Numbered from the stretch's first letter, positions 1 to 12,620 are shown. The stretch: 64,000 nt of DNA from Deinococcus peraridilitoris DSM 19664 (GCF_000317835.1 NC_019793.1:2232001-2296000); one strand, 5' to 3'. Translations and numbers: made by a program. Notes: generated by a model from the sequence alone, not told the origin.

Positions 1-2
1 AC

Positions 3-623
3 TACCAGCCCCAGCACCGCACGGTCATTCCCGAGCGGCGCCTGGGGTACGGCCGGGGGCGCCGCTCGCTGCGCGACGTGGTGCTGTGCCTCGACCAGAG
101 CGGCAGCATGGCGAGCTCGATCGTGTACGCCGGGGTATTCGGCGCGGTGATGGCGAGCCTCAGCGCGGTCAGTACCCGCCTGGTGGCCTTCGATACCAGC
201 GTCGTGGACCTCAGCGAGAACCTCGAGGACCCGGTGGACGTGCTGTTCGGCATCCAGCTGGGGGGAGGCACCGACATCAACCGCGCGGTCGCGTACTGCG
301 AGGCGCACATCACGCGGCCCGAAGACACCGTGCTGGTGCTGGTGAGTGACCTGATCGAAGGGGGAGACCAGGGCCGTCTGTTGCGGCGGGTGGGCAACCT
401 CGTCTCTTCGGGGGTGCAGGTCATTTCGCTGCTGGCCCTGAGCGACGAGGGCGCGCCGATGTACGACCACGAAATGGCCGCGGCCTTTGCCGCGCTCGGT
501 GCGCCGGCCTTCGCCTGCACGCCCGACCTCTTTCCGGAGCTGATGGCCGCGGCCCTGCAAAAGCAGGACGTGGGCCAGTGGGCCGCGGCGCACGATCTTG
601 TCACGACGCGCAAATCCAGGTAA
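3..623 (+). CDS. VWA domain protein (CoxE-like), C-terminal part
   Basis: The reading frame is open from the window edge, so the N-terminus is missing and about 206 residues remain. The visible part is a von Willebrand factor A domain: the MIDAS motif D-Q-S-G-S is encoded around 93-107, followed by the GGGTDI threonine and the VSDL aspartate that complete the metal site. Such VWA proteins often work beside MoxR-type AAA+ ATPases in metal-cofactor or complex assembly, but the partner would lie outside the window, so the role is inferred from family only. The gene converges on the DUF2270 gene, with under 70 bases between the stop codons. Confidence 0.8.
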   Translation, partial: YQPQHRTVIPERRLGYGRGRRSLRDVVLCLDQSGSMASSIVYAGVFGAVMASLSAVSTRLVAFDTSVVDLSENLEDPVDVLFGIQLGGGTDINRAVAYCEAHITRPEDTVLVLVSDLIEGGDQGRLLRRVGNLVSSGVQVISLLALSDEGAPMYDHEMAAAFAALGAPAFACTPDLFPELMAAALQKQDVGQWAAAHDLVTTRKSR

Positions 624-691
624 AGCCGGGAGGTGACGTGTGGAGGCGTCACCTCGGGCCGCAAGGATCGGGCAGAACGCTGGTTGCGCTG

Positions 692-1351
692 TCAGTCCAT
701 TTCCAGCGGATAGGAATGCGCGCGCACCGCGAGCAGGAACAGGATCAAATAGAACATCAGCACCAGGGAGAAGACCAGGGCGCCGGGAATGAAATCGAGG
801 CTCGCCATCGACACGAACAGCCTGAAGCTGTCCTCGGGCTGCCCGGTCGTTCCCAACTCCAGCTTGAAGAGCCACGCGGCCAGCACGCCCAGAAAAATCC
901 ACTGGTAGTTATGACGCAGTCTCCAGCCGATGGCCTGCAGGCGGTCAGGCCGGACGTGCGGGCGTTGCAGCTCCCGCACGAAGTACGACTGCCATTCGCT
1001 GCTGACTTCCTGACCGAGCATGCTGGGGTAGAAGTTGCGCTCCAGAATGCGGACCCGCAAATGCGCGATCTCGAAGTCGCGAAAGTGACGCGCCTCGACG
1101 TGCAAAAAGAAGTAGTTGGCGAGCATCGCGGCCAGCAGCGCCGCGTGCGGGCCTTCCGGGGTAAAGGCGAAGCCCAGCAGACCGGCCGTGATGCCCACGG
1201 CCCAGTTGGTGGTGGTATCCAGCCGCACACGGTACATGGTCATACGGCCCACCTCGGCCCGGTAGAGGTGAATCAGGCTGTTGGCCGTATTGCCCGACAG
1301 CGGGGCCTGAACGCTGCTGGCGGGTGAGGTGCTGGGCCTAGGGACGCTCAC
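692..1351 (-). CDS. DUF2270 family integral membrane protein
   Basis: This 219-residue protein has at least four hydrophobic segments: roughly residues 50-65, 70-85, 150-165 and 190-210. Its central cytosolic stretch contains HFRDFEIAHLRVRILERNFY, typical of DUF2270. The family has no assigned function. The start is GTG, with an AGGA-type ribosome site about 6 bases upstream; no better start is visible. The gene lies downstream of dnaE on the same strand, with about 100 bases between dnaE's stop and this start, so co-transcription is possible. Confidence 0.75.
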   Translation of the reverse strand: MSVPRPSTSPASSVQAPLSGNTANSLIHLYRAEVGRMTMYRVRLDTTTNWAVGITAGLLGFAFTPEGPHAALLAAMLANYFFLHVEARHFRDFEIAHLRVRILERNFYPSMLGQEVSSEWQSYFVRELQRPHVRPDRLQAIGWRLRHNYQWIFLGVLAAWLFKLELGTTGQPEDSFRLFVSMASLDFIPGALVFSLVLMFYLILFLLAVRAHSYPLEMD

Positions 1352-1448
1352 GGTGTGTCCTGATCTTGGACTTTCGCGCTTCTCAGGTCAAGGCCAAAAA
1401 AGGCGGGGAGTTTACCCGCGGATGGACCCCCCGTGGACGCTGCCGCAC

Positions 1449-5543
<4,095 letters not shown>

Positions 5544-5549
5544 GTCTTC

Positions 5550-5555
5550 ATTCTA
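5550..5555 (-). promoter_or_regulatory. -10 box of dnaE (leaderless)
   Basis: On the minus strand TAGAAT ends 6 nt before the dnaE ATG and no Shine-Dalgarno sequence is present. The spacing puts the transcription start at or next to the start codon. This is inferred from sequence alone. Confidence 0.55.
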
Positions 5556-5615
5556 CGTTGAGGGCAGAACGCCTGGGTGATGAAGCATCCACGGGTGCGC
5601 TTCGCGCGCCGGAAC

Positions 5616-5639
5616 TGATACGTTACAGATAACGTGTCA
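5616..5639. promoter_or_regulatory. Inverted repeat upstream of the aldo/keto reductase
   Basis: ACGTTA and TAACGT flank a 4-nt CAGA spacer. The symmetry extends outward to TGA/TCA, giving 10-bp arms with one mismatch. It lies about 37 bases before the reductase ATG and 60 bases from the dnaE start. Its size and position fit a dimeric repressor or activator operator. The cognate regulator is not identifiable here. Confidence 0.5.
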
Positions 5640-5675
5640 TCACAGCAAAACTGCTTCCCGACCGAAAGGATTCAC

Positions 5676-6659
5676 ATGCAATACCGCACCCTTGGCAAGA
5701 CCGGTTATGAAATCTCGACTATCAGCTTCGGCGCCTGGGCCATCGGCGGCACCTGGGGCGAGGTGAATGACCAGGACAGCATGGCCGCGCTGCACCGCGC
5801 CCTTGACCTCGGCGTGAACTTCTTCGACACTGCCGACGTGTACGGGGACGGGCACAGTGAGCGCCTGATCGCCCGCCTGCGCCGTGAGCGCCCCGAGCCC
5901 TTTTACGTGGCCACCAAGGCCGGGCGGCGCCTCAGCCCGCACACGGCGGGCGGCTACAACCGGGAGAATCTGCGCGGCTTCATCGAGCGCAGCCTGAAAA
6001 ACCTGGACGTCGAGGCCATCGACCTGCTGCAGCTGCACTGCCCGCCGCCCGAGGTGTACGAGCAGCAGGAAGTCTACGCGGTCCTCGACGACTTCGTCCG
6101 TGAAGGCCTGCTGCGCGCTTACGGCGTGAGCGTCGAGTCGGTCGCGGAAGCCCTGAGCGCCACGACCCACCCGAACGTTGCGACCGTGCAGATCATCTTC
6201 AATGCTTTTCGCTTCAAGCCTGCCGAGGAATTCTTCGCCGCGGCCCGTGAGCGCGAGGTCGGCATCATCGCGCGCGTGCCCCTGGCGAGCGGCCTGCTGA
6301 CCGGCAAACTCAGCCGTGACAGCACCTTCGCGCAAGACGACCACCGCGCCTTCAACCGTCACGGCGAGGCCTTCGACAAGGGCGAGACCTTTTCCGGCGT
6401 CGATTACGAAACCGGCCTGGAGGCCGTAGAACGCCTGCGTCCGCTGCTGCCGCAGGGCGTGACCCTGGCGCAGTTCGCGCTGCGCTGGATTCTGATGTTT
6501 CCTGAGGTCAGCTGCGCCATTCCCGGCGCACGCAATCCGCAGCAGGTGCAGGCGAACGTGGCGGCGTCCGACCTTGCGCCCCTGAGCGACGAGCAGATGG
6601 CAGAGGTAAAGCGCGTCTACGACGAACTGATCCGTCCCGAGGTTCACGCGATGTGGTAA
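5676..6659 (+). CDS. Aldo/keto reductase
   Basis: This is an NADPH-dependent oxidoreductase of the aldo/keto reductase superfamily, 327 residues, with a single TIM barrel. The catalytic tetrad is visible: Asp and Tyr in [12 protein letters not shown], Lys in VATKAG and His in LLQLHCPP. The NADP-binding end reads [15 protein letters not shown]. The ATG at 5676 was chosen because GAAAGGA stands just upstream; an in-frame GTG at 5634 would add 14 unconserved residues. The gene is divergent from dnaE, and an inverted repeat lies in the shared spacer. The physiological substrate cannot be told from sequence. Confidence 0.9.
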   Translation: MQYRTLGKTGYEISTISFGAWAIGGTWGEVNDQDSMAALHRALDLGVNFFDTADVYGDGHSERLIARLRRERPEPFYVATKAGRRLSPHTAGGYNRENLRGFIERSLKNLDVEAIDLLQLHCPPPEVYEQQEVYAVLDDFVREGLLRAYGVSVESVAEALSATTHPNVATVQIIFNAFRFKPAEEFFAAAREREVGIIARVPLASGLLTGKLSRDSTFAQDDHRAFNRHGEAFDKGETFSGVDYETGLEAVERLRPLLPQGVTLAQFALRWILMFPEVSCAIPGARNPQQVQANVAASDLAPLSDEQMAEVKRVYDELIRPEVHAMW

Positions 6660-6666
6660 GGCGCCG

Positions 6667-6705
6667 AGAGGAAGCCCTGGCGGGCAATCGGCCAGGACTG
6701 CCTCT
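6667..6705. terminator. Hairpin between convergent genes
   Basis: AGAGGAAGCCCTGGC pairs, with one bulge, with GCCAGGACTGCCTCT across a 9-nt loop. It lies between the reductase stop and the stop of the opposing HisJ-like gene, so it can serve as a bidirectional terminator. No T-run follows. Confidence 0.5.
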
Positions 6706-7526
6706 CAGGTGTTCAGCGGAATTTCTTCCCGCTTGCGCCGGGTGAAGGAAGCGAGCGACTGGTATCCCGCCTGGCGCAGCAGCTTCACGGCACGCCCGAA
6801 ATCGGCGGCCACGTCCTTTGGCCGGTGGGCGTCGCTGCCCAGGCAGACGGGAATGCCGCGCTGAGCTGCGAGCTGCAGAATCTCGAAGGTCGGAAAGCAG
6901 TCTCCAACGGGCTTGCGCCAGCCGCTGGTGTTCAGCTCGATGCTGACCTGGCAGTCGGCGATGGCGTCCAGGGTGCGCAGCAGCGTGGGCGTACGCCATT
7001 CGCGCGGCAGGTGTCCCTTGGTCTTCAGACAGTCCAGGTGCCCCAGGATGTCGAAGAGACCGCACGCCGCGGCTTCCCCGGTGAGCGTCAGGTAACGCTC
7101 CCACACGTCTTCACGCGTGGCCTGTGGGGGCAGCTTCGCTGAAAAGATGCTCCAGCCGTCCACGAAGTGCACGCTGCCGATCACGTAATCAAAGTCGTGA
7201 GGTGCGAGCAGTTCCCGGTAAGCCTCCACGAAACCGGACACGTAATCGGCCTCGACCCCGGCCTTTACGGGCATGATTCCGGCGAACTCGCGCTGCAGGT
7301 CGTGCATCTCCTGTACGTATTCGGGAAACATCGAGCGCGGCATGGCCGTGTTGGGCAGCGGCCAGTCGCCTGGCAGGTGCAGAATGGGCGCGTGGTCACT
7401 CAGGCCCACGGCCCGCAGACCCTTTTTGTGCGCGGCCTCGATCATGTCGCGCAGTTCTCCTGCGGCGTGGCCGCAGCGGCGGTGATGGGTGTGGTAGTCC
7501 TCGAGCAGCCCGGACGTGGTCGGCAT
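6705..7526 (-). CDS. HisJ family PHP histidinol-phosphatase
   Basis: This 273-residue PHP-fold phosphohydrolase carries the expected metal ligands in order: DYHTHHRRCGH near residue 10, SDHAP near 43, EADY near 92, GSVHF near 117, GHLD near 162 and GSDAH near 230. In the HisJ family it removes phosphate from histidinol phosphate, the penultimate step of histidine synthesis; other PHP phosphoesterase substrates are possible. The ATG at 7526 was chosen because homology begins immediately after it. Further upstream in-frame codons read into low-complexity, non-conserved sequence. No other his genes are nearby. Confidence 0.85.
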   Translation of the reverse strand: MPTTSGLLEDYHTHHRRCGHAAGELRDMIEAAHKKGLRAVGLSDHAPILHLPGDWPLPNTAMPRSMFPEYVQEMHDLQREFAGIMPVKAGVEADYVSGFVEAYRELLAPHDFDYVIGSVHFVDGWSIFSAKLPPQATREDVWERYLTLTGEAAACGLFDILGHLDCLKTKGHLPREWRTPTLLRTLDAIADCQVSIELNTSGWRKPVGDCFPTFEILQLAAQRGIPVCLGSDAHRPKDVAADFGRAVKLLRQAGYQSLASFTRRKREEIPLNT

Positions 7527-7660
7527 GCCCGAGCCTGACACAGGGCCGGGCCGTACAAGGTCTGCCGTTTCACCGGATCCACCTGAGAGCCGTGCCCGAC
7601 GTGAAGCTTCGTTGAGCGGGTCGTCCACACAGTGGCAATTCTCATGAAAGAAAATTCCTC

Positions 7661-7691
7661 TTGCCAAAAATGCCCAAAAGTTCGCTACCGT
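7661..7691 (+). promoter_or_regulatory. Promoter of the small acidic protein gene
   Basis: TTGCCA at 7661-7666 and TACCGT at 7686-7691 are separated by 19 bp. The GTG start follows 7 nt later, so the transcript is likely leaderless. Confidence 0.45.
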
Positions 7692-7698
7692 AAAAAAC

Positions 7699-7974
7699 GT
7701 GAGCGAATCCCTAGTAATTGGTGAATGGCGTTCGACCGTGAACCCCTTTTTGCAAGACGCCCTGACACGTCTGGAAACCCACGGCTGCACCTTCGGTTGG
7801 GCTGAGATCAGCGACGATGAAGAGTCGTCTTCCAGCGACGAGCCTTCTTTCATCGTATGGCGTGCAGGCCAGCCCTTTGCCGGCTGGAGCTCGGGTGACC
7901 TGCAGACGCGCGTGCACCGTGCCGTGCGCCTGGCGGAGGCCCGCCTCGGGCTGCTGGTCGAAGCTACAGTTTGA
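7699..7974 (+). CDS. Small acidic hypothetical protein
   Basis: This 91-residue protein has a Ser/Asp/Glu-rich middle (ISDDEESSSSDEPS) and a helical C-terminus (TRVHRAVRLAEARLGLLVEA). I do not recognise the family. A promoter whose -10 box ends 7 nt before the GTG, and the lack of any competing gene on either strand, support it as real. It is divergent from the HisJ-like gene and is followed by the AlaX-like gene, which has its own -10 box. Confidence 0.6.
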   Translation: MSESLVIGEWRSTVNPFLQDALTRLETHGCTFGWAEISDDEESSSSDEPSFIVWRAGQPFAGWSSGDLQTRVHRAVRLAEARLGLLVEATV

Positions 7975-8088
7975 CCGCATCCGGTCCCACGTTCCCCACC
8001 GGGTTCTGCCACGAACCCGGCATTTTTCATGCCTTCTGGTGTCGCAGGCCCTGAACGGCTGAAAAGTGTCTCCGCTATCGTGCACAGC

Positions 8089-9285
8089 ATGACACAACTG
8101 CTGTTTCGAGAAGACGCCTACGCGACATCGTTCGTGGCCCGGGTAGAGGCCGTGCAAGGCGCACAGGTCCGCCTTGACCGCACACTGTTTTATGCGGAAG
8201 CGGGCGGGCAGGCGGCCGATCAGGGCGTATTGCGCTGGGCGGGCGCCGAGGCGCAGGTCACCGACGTGCAGAAGGCTGCAGCCGAGGAGGACCATCACGG
8301 CGTCTGGCACACGCTGCAGGGCCCCCTGCCACCCATCGGTGCGACCGTTCAGGGCGAGCTGGACTGGCGTCGGCGTTACCGGCACATGCAGCGACACACC
8401 GGCGAGCATTTGCTCGCGCAAGCCTTTTTGCGGGTCAACCCGGCGTTTCGGGTCGTGGCGGTCGGCATGCGCTCGGCACAATGTACGCTCGACCTGGAAG
8501 GTCTGCCGGGCGAAGCAGATGCCCGCGCCGCTGAAAACGTGCTCGCCGAAATCATCCGGCGCAATCTGAAAATCAAGACTTTCGACGTGGCTCAGGAGGA
8601 ACTTCCCGCCTTTCCGCTGCGCCGTCCGCCTCAGGTGAACGGCCGGGTGCGGCTGGTGGGCGTGCGTGACCACGCAGGCTGGTGGGAAATGAGCGCCTGC
8701 GGAGGGACTCACCTCCGGTCCACGGCCTTCGCCGCTCCTGTGGTGGTGCTGCACCATGAACGCATCAAGGGCGGCCTGACCCGCATGACCTTCATGGCCG
8801 GAGAAGAAGCAGGTGAGTTTCTCGGAGAACACTACCGCAGCGCCCGCGAAGCGGCGCAATTGCTCAGCGTTTCGCCCGAACGGTTGATCGAGCGTGTGCA
8901 GGCTACCCTGGACGAGGCAGCCCGCCTGCGTGGCGAGCTCGACCGCACGCGCAGCGAGCTCGCCACAACGTACGTACGGTCGGCCAAGGCTGACCCGATC
9001 GGGGACGGCGAACTGCGCGTCGTGCAGGTTGACCACGACGCCCTGGTTACACCGGCACTGCGGGCCCTGCTCGCCTGCCCACAGACGCTGGGCGTGGTCA
9101 TCGCGCCGGATGGGCGTTGTGGAGTGACCAGCACCCTGACGGACCGGCACGCCGGAAAACTGCTCGGTGCGTGGCTGACGCAGGCCGGTGGCCGGGGCGG
9201 CGGAAAGACCGAGCTGGCCCAGGGACAGGCGCAGGATGGCGCGGCGTTCGAAGCGGCCGTCAGACAGTGGCGCGAGCAGTCCTGA
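8089..9285 (+). CDS. Alanyl-tRNA editing protein, AlaX-L type
   Basis: This stand-alone relative of the AlaRS editing domain hydrolyses mischarged Ser- or Gly-tRNA(Ala). It has 398 residues. The zinc site is formed by HTGEHLL near residue 103 and CGGTH near residue 204. A coiled-coil linker (RVQATLDEAARLRGELDRTRSEL) leads to a DHHA1-type C-terminal domain ending in GGRGGGKTELAQGQ, so this is the long form. TATCGT ends 7 nt before the ATG, suggesting a leaderless mRNA with its own promoter. The small non-coding repeat at 9342-9477 follows its 3' end. Confidence 0.88.
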   Translation: MTQLLFREDAYATSFVARVEAVQGAQVRLDRTLFYAEAGGQAADQGVLRWAGAEAQVTDVQKAAAEEDHHGVWHTLQGPLPPIGATVQGELDWRRRYRHMQRHTGEHLLAQAFLRVNPAFRVVAVGMRSAQCTLDLEGLPGEADARAAENVLAEIIRRNLKIKTFDVAQEELPAFPLRRPPQVNGRVRLVGVRDHAGWWEMSACGGTHLRSTAFAAPVVVLHHERIKGGLTRMTFMAGEEAGEFLGEHYRSAREAAQLLSVSPERLIERVQATLDEAARLRGELDRTRSELATTYVRSAKADPIGDGELRVVQVDHDALVTPALRALLACPQTLGVVIAPDGRCGVTSTLTDRHAGKLLGAWLTQAGGRGGGKTELAQGQAQDGAAFEAAVRQWREQS

Positions 9286-9341
9286 AGTGGCACCAAAAAG
9301 AGCGCGCCCCGCACAAGAGGCGCGCTTGGACCGGCAGTGCT

Positions 9342-9477
9342 TAGAGCGTTTGTCCATTTCATTGATGGAGGAAAGCACTCCATCAACTCCATTCCCAACC
9401 GCCTGGTCAAGGTCACTCGCTCCGCTCGGTCACAGACATTGATCAAAAACCTATCAATGTCTGTGACAACCGCTTTA
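9342..9477 (-). repeat. Two-hairpin TA-flanked repeat, copy 1
   Basis: This non-coding element of about 132 bp lies between TA dinucleotides, with related ends (AAGCGGTTGTC and GAGCGTTTGTC reading inward). In element orientation a first hairpin has 15-bp arms beginning GTCACAGACATTGAT, followed by a constant block GACCGAGCGGAGCGAGT and a second hairpin TTGATGGAG/CTCCATCAA. It matches the copy at 41664-41801. The TA at its right end is inside the TAA stop codon of the HU gene. It resembles a MITE; no matching transposase is recognised in the window. Confidence 0.8.
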
Positions 9478-9834
9478 GAGGTTGCCCTTGAGGTTGCTGG
9501 CGATCTTGAAACGGACTTTCTTGCCGGCGGGAATGGTGATGCGCTCGCTGGTGCCGGGGCGCACGCCCTGACGCTCGGCGGTGCTGGTCACGCTGAAAGT
9601 GCCCAGGCCGGGCAGACCGACGCTCTTGCCACCCTTGAGGGCGTCCACGACGATGTCACCAAAAGCGTCGAACACTTCGGCAGCCTGCTTTTTGGAGAGG
9701 CCGGCCTTGTCGGCGATGGCTTCCACGATGTGGGTCTTGCCGAGCTTGGTGCTTTCGGCTTTCGCCGGAGCGGCGGGGGCAGCGGCGGCTTTGGGGGCGG
9801 CCTTGCTGGTCTTGGCTTTGCTGCTCTTCGTCAT
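9475..9834 (-). CDS. hup: HU family DNA-binding protein
   Basis: This is a histone-like architectural protein of the nucleoid, 119 residues. An Ala/Lys-rich extension of about 30 residues ([18 protein letters not shown]) precedes a canonical HU core: [19 protein letters not shown], then the DNA-contact loop with [19 protein letters not shown]-terminal extensions of this kind are usual in Deinococcus HU. GGGAG stands about 8 bases before the ATG. The repeat element abuts the 3' end and supplies most of the TAA stop context, so the original 3' UTR has been replaced. Confidence 0.95.
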   Translation of the reverse strand: MTKSSKAKTSKAAPKAAAAPAAPAKAESTKLGKTHIVEAIADKAGLSKKQAAEVFDAFGDIVVDALKGGKSVGLPGLGTFSVTSTAERQGVRPGTSERITIPAGKKVRFKIASNLKGNL

Positions 9835-10087
9835 GTTTCAACTCCCTTTCCTCAACCCGGTGGTCTGTAGACACGGTGGTTTCGGCTTCTCCACGACCTT
9901 AACGGGCCGCGCGGCTGTCGTCAAGAGTCTCTCATGCAGGAGAATGCGCGCCAAGCGCTGCTCCAGAGGATTGCTGTACTGAAAAATGCGTGCTGGACGC
10001 ATATACTTGTAAAACAGACCGAAAGGCCGTTTGGGAGGGCAAAGGGCTCGCTCAAGGCCATTCTCAGCTTCGCAGGCTCTCATAAAC

Positions 10088-10122
10088 AAAAAAGCACGAT
10101 CCCCGCACGAAGCAGGGATCGA
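10088..10122 (-). terminator. Rho-independent terminator after the tRNA-Ser genes
   Basis: On the minus strand GATCCCTGC and a GGGGATC arm form a hairpin followed closely by TTTTTT. It lies just downstream of tRNA-Ser(GCT) and ends the tRNA transcript. Confidence 0.75.
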
Positions 10123-10125
10123 TGT

Positions 10126-10216
<91 letters not shown>

Positions 10217-10288
10217 AGGTGTTCCCGTGGCCGGGATGTCACAGTCGGTACTGTGCGGTGCTTGGTCGCGTGGTGTTGCTGACGTCTT

Positions 10289-10376
10289 TGGCGGAGGGTG
10301 AGGGATTCGAACCCCCGGTAGGTCACCCTACTGCAGTTTTCAAGACTGCTGCCTTCAACCGCTCGGCCAACCCCCC
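10289..10376 (-). tRNA. tRNA-Ser (anticodon TGA)
   Basis: This is a class II tRNA with acceptor GGGGGGT/ACCCTCC, anticodon stem GCAGT/ACTGC, loop CTTGAAA, a long variable arm and encoded CCA. It is the first of two serine tRNAs on the minus strand, 72 bases before the second. Confidence 0.95.
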
Positions 10377-10530
10377 GTTCACTGTTTCCCGAGGCGGCCC
10401 AGACTGGAAATCCGCGATTCGGCAAGGCGTGAGGCAAGTGACGACCGGCCACCAGCGCGCCACGAAGTATAGCCTTCACCCCCCACCTTGTCAATCAAAA
10501 GAAGCTCTACCAACAGACCGGGGCGCTTCA

Positions 10531-11895
10531 TCAAAACCAGCCCAGGACCGTAATCGATGCACCCAGCAAGGTCAGAACCAGACCGCGCTTGCGTCGGCGG
10601 GCCACGAGTCGCGCCCCGGTCAGCAGCACACCGACTCCCAGCAGGCGCCACAGCGCACCGAGGGTCTGTACGGCCGGATCCTGGCGCAACGCCGCACGCC
10701 CCAGCAGATACCCGTTCACAGCCTCTTCAAACGGCCGCAGGGGGAGGGGAGATTTGATGGGCGCGCTCAGCGGAAGGTCAGCTGCCAGGACGGCGGTACG
10801 GTAGCGGTTCTCACGCACGGCACCGGAACGCGGGGCCAGTTCGAGCCCGGCGCGGCGCAGTTCCTCGGGGGTTCCCTGTGTCACCCAGGGCTGCAGCGCC
10901 AGAAAGCCTGCGCGCGGCTCGGTCATCACGTACGAGCGCAGCTGCGGCGCCTGCGACGCTTTGGCGACAATGGCACTCTGTCCGTCGAAGGCCACGTCGA
11001 ACAAATTTCCCACGACCATCGGATTGACCGCGTACCGGATATTGCGCGCCCGCTGCACCGCTGCCCAGGCGCTGTCCAGCCATGCTTCGGGCTGGTTCCG
11101 TCCGGTTGGAGGCTCCTGCTCCATCCCGGTCCAGGGCCCGGCGTTCGCGTCGGGTTGCAGCAGCACGCTCGCTCCCTGCGCGTCCAGGTGCGTGATGACG
11201 TCCTCCCGAAAGGCGTCGAGGCTGGTCGCAATGCCCAGCTCGCCCGCCGGCGTCGCAAAGACCCGGAGATCTGCGAGCTTTCCAGGCGACAGGTCCAGAC
11301 CGCTCGGACCTTCGCCCGTGGTGAGGTGTACCTTGTCCGCCAGGCCGATCAGTTCACCCTCCGGGCTGATCAGTACCGCCTGGTTGTAGACCTGGCTGCC
11401 CTGAACCACCAGTCGTGAACCCTGCAGCACAAAATGTGGCAGCGGTGCCGTGCCCGCCAGCAGGTAAACACCGTACTCGCGCGCGAGGTCACGGCTCACG
11501 CTGAGGTAGTCGGCGGCAAGACGCGGGGCCAGCACCAGCTGCAGGGCGCGCGGCAGGCTTACACGCTGGCGCATGGCGCAGTACAGCGTGGCGGGCCCGT
11601 GCTTGATGATGGTCAGTCCCAGCGCGAGATCCAGGGTTGGTGCGCGCTGCGCCATGCGCGCTCCCCGCAGCAGCAGCGGCAACCCGTTGAGTTCGGTGAG
11701 CACCACCAGATTGGGCCGATCCGGAGCCAGATGCGGACGGGAATGCTCCAGTTGCGCCCGCATCCAGACACGAAAGCTTTCCCGGGAACGAAAATCACGG
11801 ACTCGCCACTGCGGCTGCACGGCGATGGCACGCACCACACGTGAGGGAGCCAATCGGCCTATGCCCGGATTGATCGACGAAGAAGGCGTGCGCAT
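10531..11895 (-). CDS. Nitrilase-fold membrane protein lacking the catalytic Cys
   Basis: This 454-residue carbon-nitrogen hydrolase-type domain is followed by a C-terminal basic/hydrophobic segment (residues about 415-454) that probably anchors it in the membrane. The Glu (VVLTELNG) and Lys (LADKVHL) of the Glu-Lys-Cys triad are present. The segment that normally reads G-x-x-x-C-Y-D reads G-I-A-T-S-L-D, encoded by AGC at this position, so the nucleophile is Ser. Amidase activity is therefore doubtful. A TATGCT box ends 9 nt before the ATG. I cannot assign a role. Confidence 0.75.
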   Translation of the reverse strand: MRTPSSSINPGIGRLAPSRVVRAIAVQPQWRVRDFRSRESFRVWMRAQLEHSRPHLAPDRPNLVVLTELNGLPLLLRGARMAQRAPTLDLALGLTIIKHGPATLYCAMRQRVSLPRALQLVLAPRLAADYLSVSRDLAREYGVYLLAGTAPLPHFVLQGSRLVVQGSQVYNQAVLISPEGELIGLADKVHLTTGEGPSGLDLSPGKLADLRVFATPAGELGIATSLDAFREDVITHLDAQGASVLLQPDANAGPWTGMEQEPPTGRNQPEAWLDSAWAAVQRARNIRYAVNPMVVGNLFDVAFDGQSAIVAKASQAPQLRSYVMTEPRAGFLALQPWVTQGTPEELRRAGLELAPRSGAVRENRYRTAVLAADLPLSAPIKSPLPLRPFEEAVNGYLLGRAALRQDPAVQTLGALWRLLGVGVLLTGARLVARRRKRGLVLTLLGASITVLGWF

Positions 11896-11952
11896 GGTGC
11901 GAGCAGCATAAAACGCCTTGTCGAAAAGAGATGCGCCATCTTTAAATACATC

Positions 11953-11977
11953 AGGCCCGCTGCAGTGCAGCGGGCCT
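11953..11977. terminator. GC-rich hairpin terminator
   Basis: AGGCCCGCTGCA and TGCAGCGGGCCT form a near-perfect self-complementary stem 45 bases downstream of rpsO and upstream of the nitrilase-fold gene. The T-run on the rpsO side is weak. Confidence 0.55.
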
Positions 11978-12022
11978 CGACGTTCCGGTTTCTTGCCGGG
12001 ATGAGACGGTGCGGTAGGCGAA

Positions 12023-12307
12023 TTAGCGAACGACGCGCTGGCCGCGGCGGATGCCGAGCTTGTCGGTCAGCGCAATGTACGCCTCGTAGTTCTCGCGCTC
12101 CAGGTACTTCAGCAGACGGCGGCGCTGGCCGTTGAGCAGCTGCAGACCACGCTGGCCGTGCTTGTCCTTTTTGTTGGTGGCCAGGTGACGGCTCAGGTTG
12201 TTGATCCGTTCGGTCAGCAGGGCCACCTGCACGGTGGTGCTGCCGGTGTCGCCTGCGCTCGTGGCGTACTGCTGGATGGTTTCGGCTTTCTGTTCGGCGT
12301 TCGGCAC
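12023..12307 (-). CDS. rpsO: 30S ribosomal protein S15
   Basis: S15 binds the central domain of 16S rRNA early in small-subunit assembly. The 94-residue product shows the family signature: [42 protein letters not shown] and a basic end RRGQRVVR. The start is GTG, preceded by AGAGG at a spacing of 7. It is a single-gene unit with a hairpin downstream and tRNA-Leu divergent upstream. Confidence 0.97.
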   Translation of the reverse strand: MPNAEQKAETIQQYATSAGDTGSTTVQVALLTERINNLSRHLATNKKDKHGQRGLQLLNGQRRRLLKYLERENYEAYIALTDKLGIRRGQRVVR

Positions 12308-12400
12308 GTTGAACCTCTACTTTTGAAAAGTCCCGACGAGGTGAGCTTCGCGAATACGCACCCACCAAGCGGCACGGCAGTGTATCACGTTCAGCGCGAG

Positions 12401-12429
12401 TTGACAAAAAACCGGCAGGGTCCTATCCT
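12401..12429 (+). promoter_or_regulatory. Promoter of tRNA-Leu
   Basis: A consensus TTGACA (12401-12406) and TATCCT (12424-12429) are separated by exactly 17 bp. The mature tRNA begins 15 nt after the -10 box. Confidence 0.85.
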
Positions 12430-12443
12430 TTTACTCGCACCTT

Positions 12444-12528
12444 GCTGGGGTGGCGGAATTGGTAGACGCACTAGCTTGAGGTGCTAGCGCCGCGAGGCGT
12501 GTGGGTTCAAGTCCCATCTCCAGCACCA
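12444..12528 (+). tRNA. tRNA-Leu (anticodon GAG)
   Basis: This is a class II tRNA with acceptor GCTGGGG/CTCCAGC, anticodon stem CTAGC/GCTAG with loop TTGAGGT, a long variable arm, a TTCAAGT T-loop and encoded CCA. It has its own strong promoter and is followed by a hairpin. Confidence 0.95.
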
Positions 12529-12530
12529 GA

Positions 12531-12552
12531 AAGGCTCCCGAAAGGGAGCCTT
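12531..12552 (+). terminator. Terminator of tRNA-Leu
   Basis: AAGGCTCCC and GGGAGCCTT pair around GAAA immediately after the CCA end, followed by a T-rich stretch (TTGTTCTGTT). Confidence 0.7.
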
Positions 12553-12620
12553 GTTCTGTTCGTCCTGCGTTTATGCTCTTCGGAAGAAGGGTAGAGCAAA
12601 ATGCCCGGAAGCCAGCTCGA

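Noticed and set aside
7711..9378. A long minus-strand frame opposite the AlaX-like gene
   Set aside because: The plus strand carries the conserved zinc-binding motifs of AlaX; the minus frame is a shadow.
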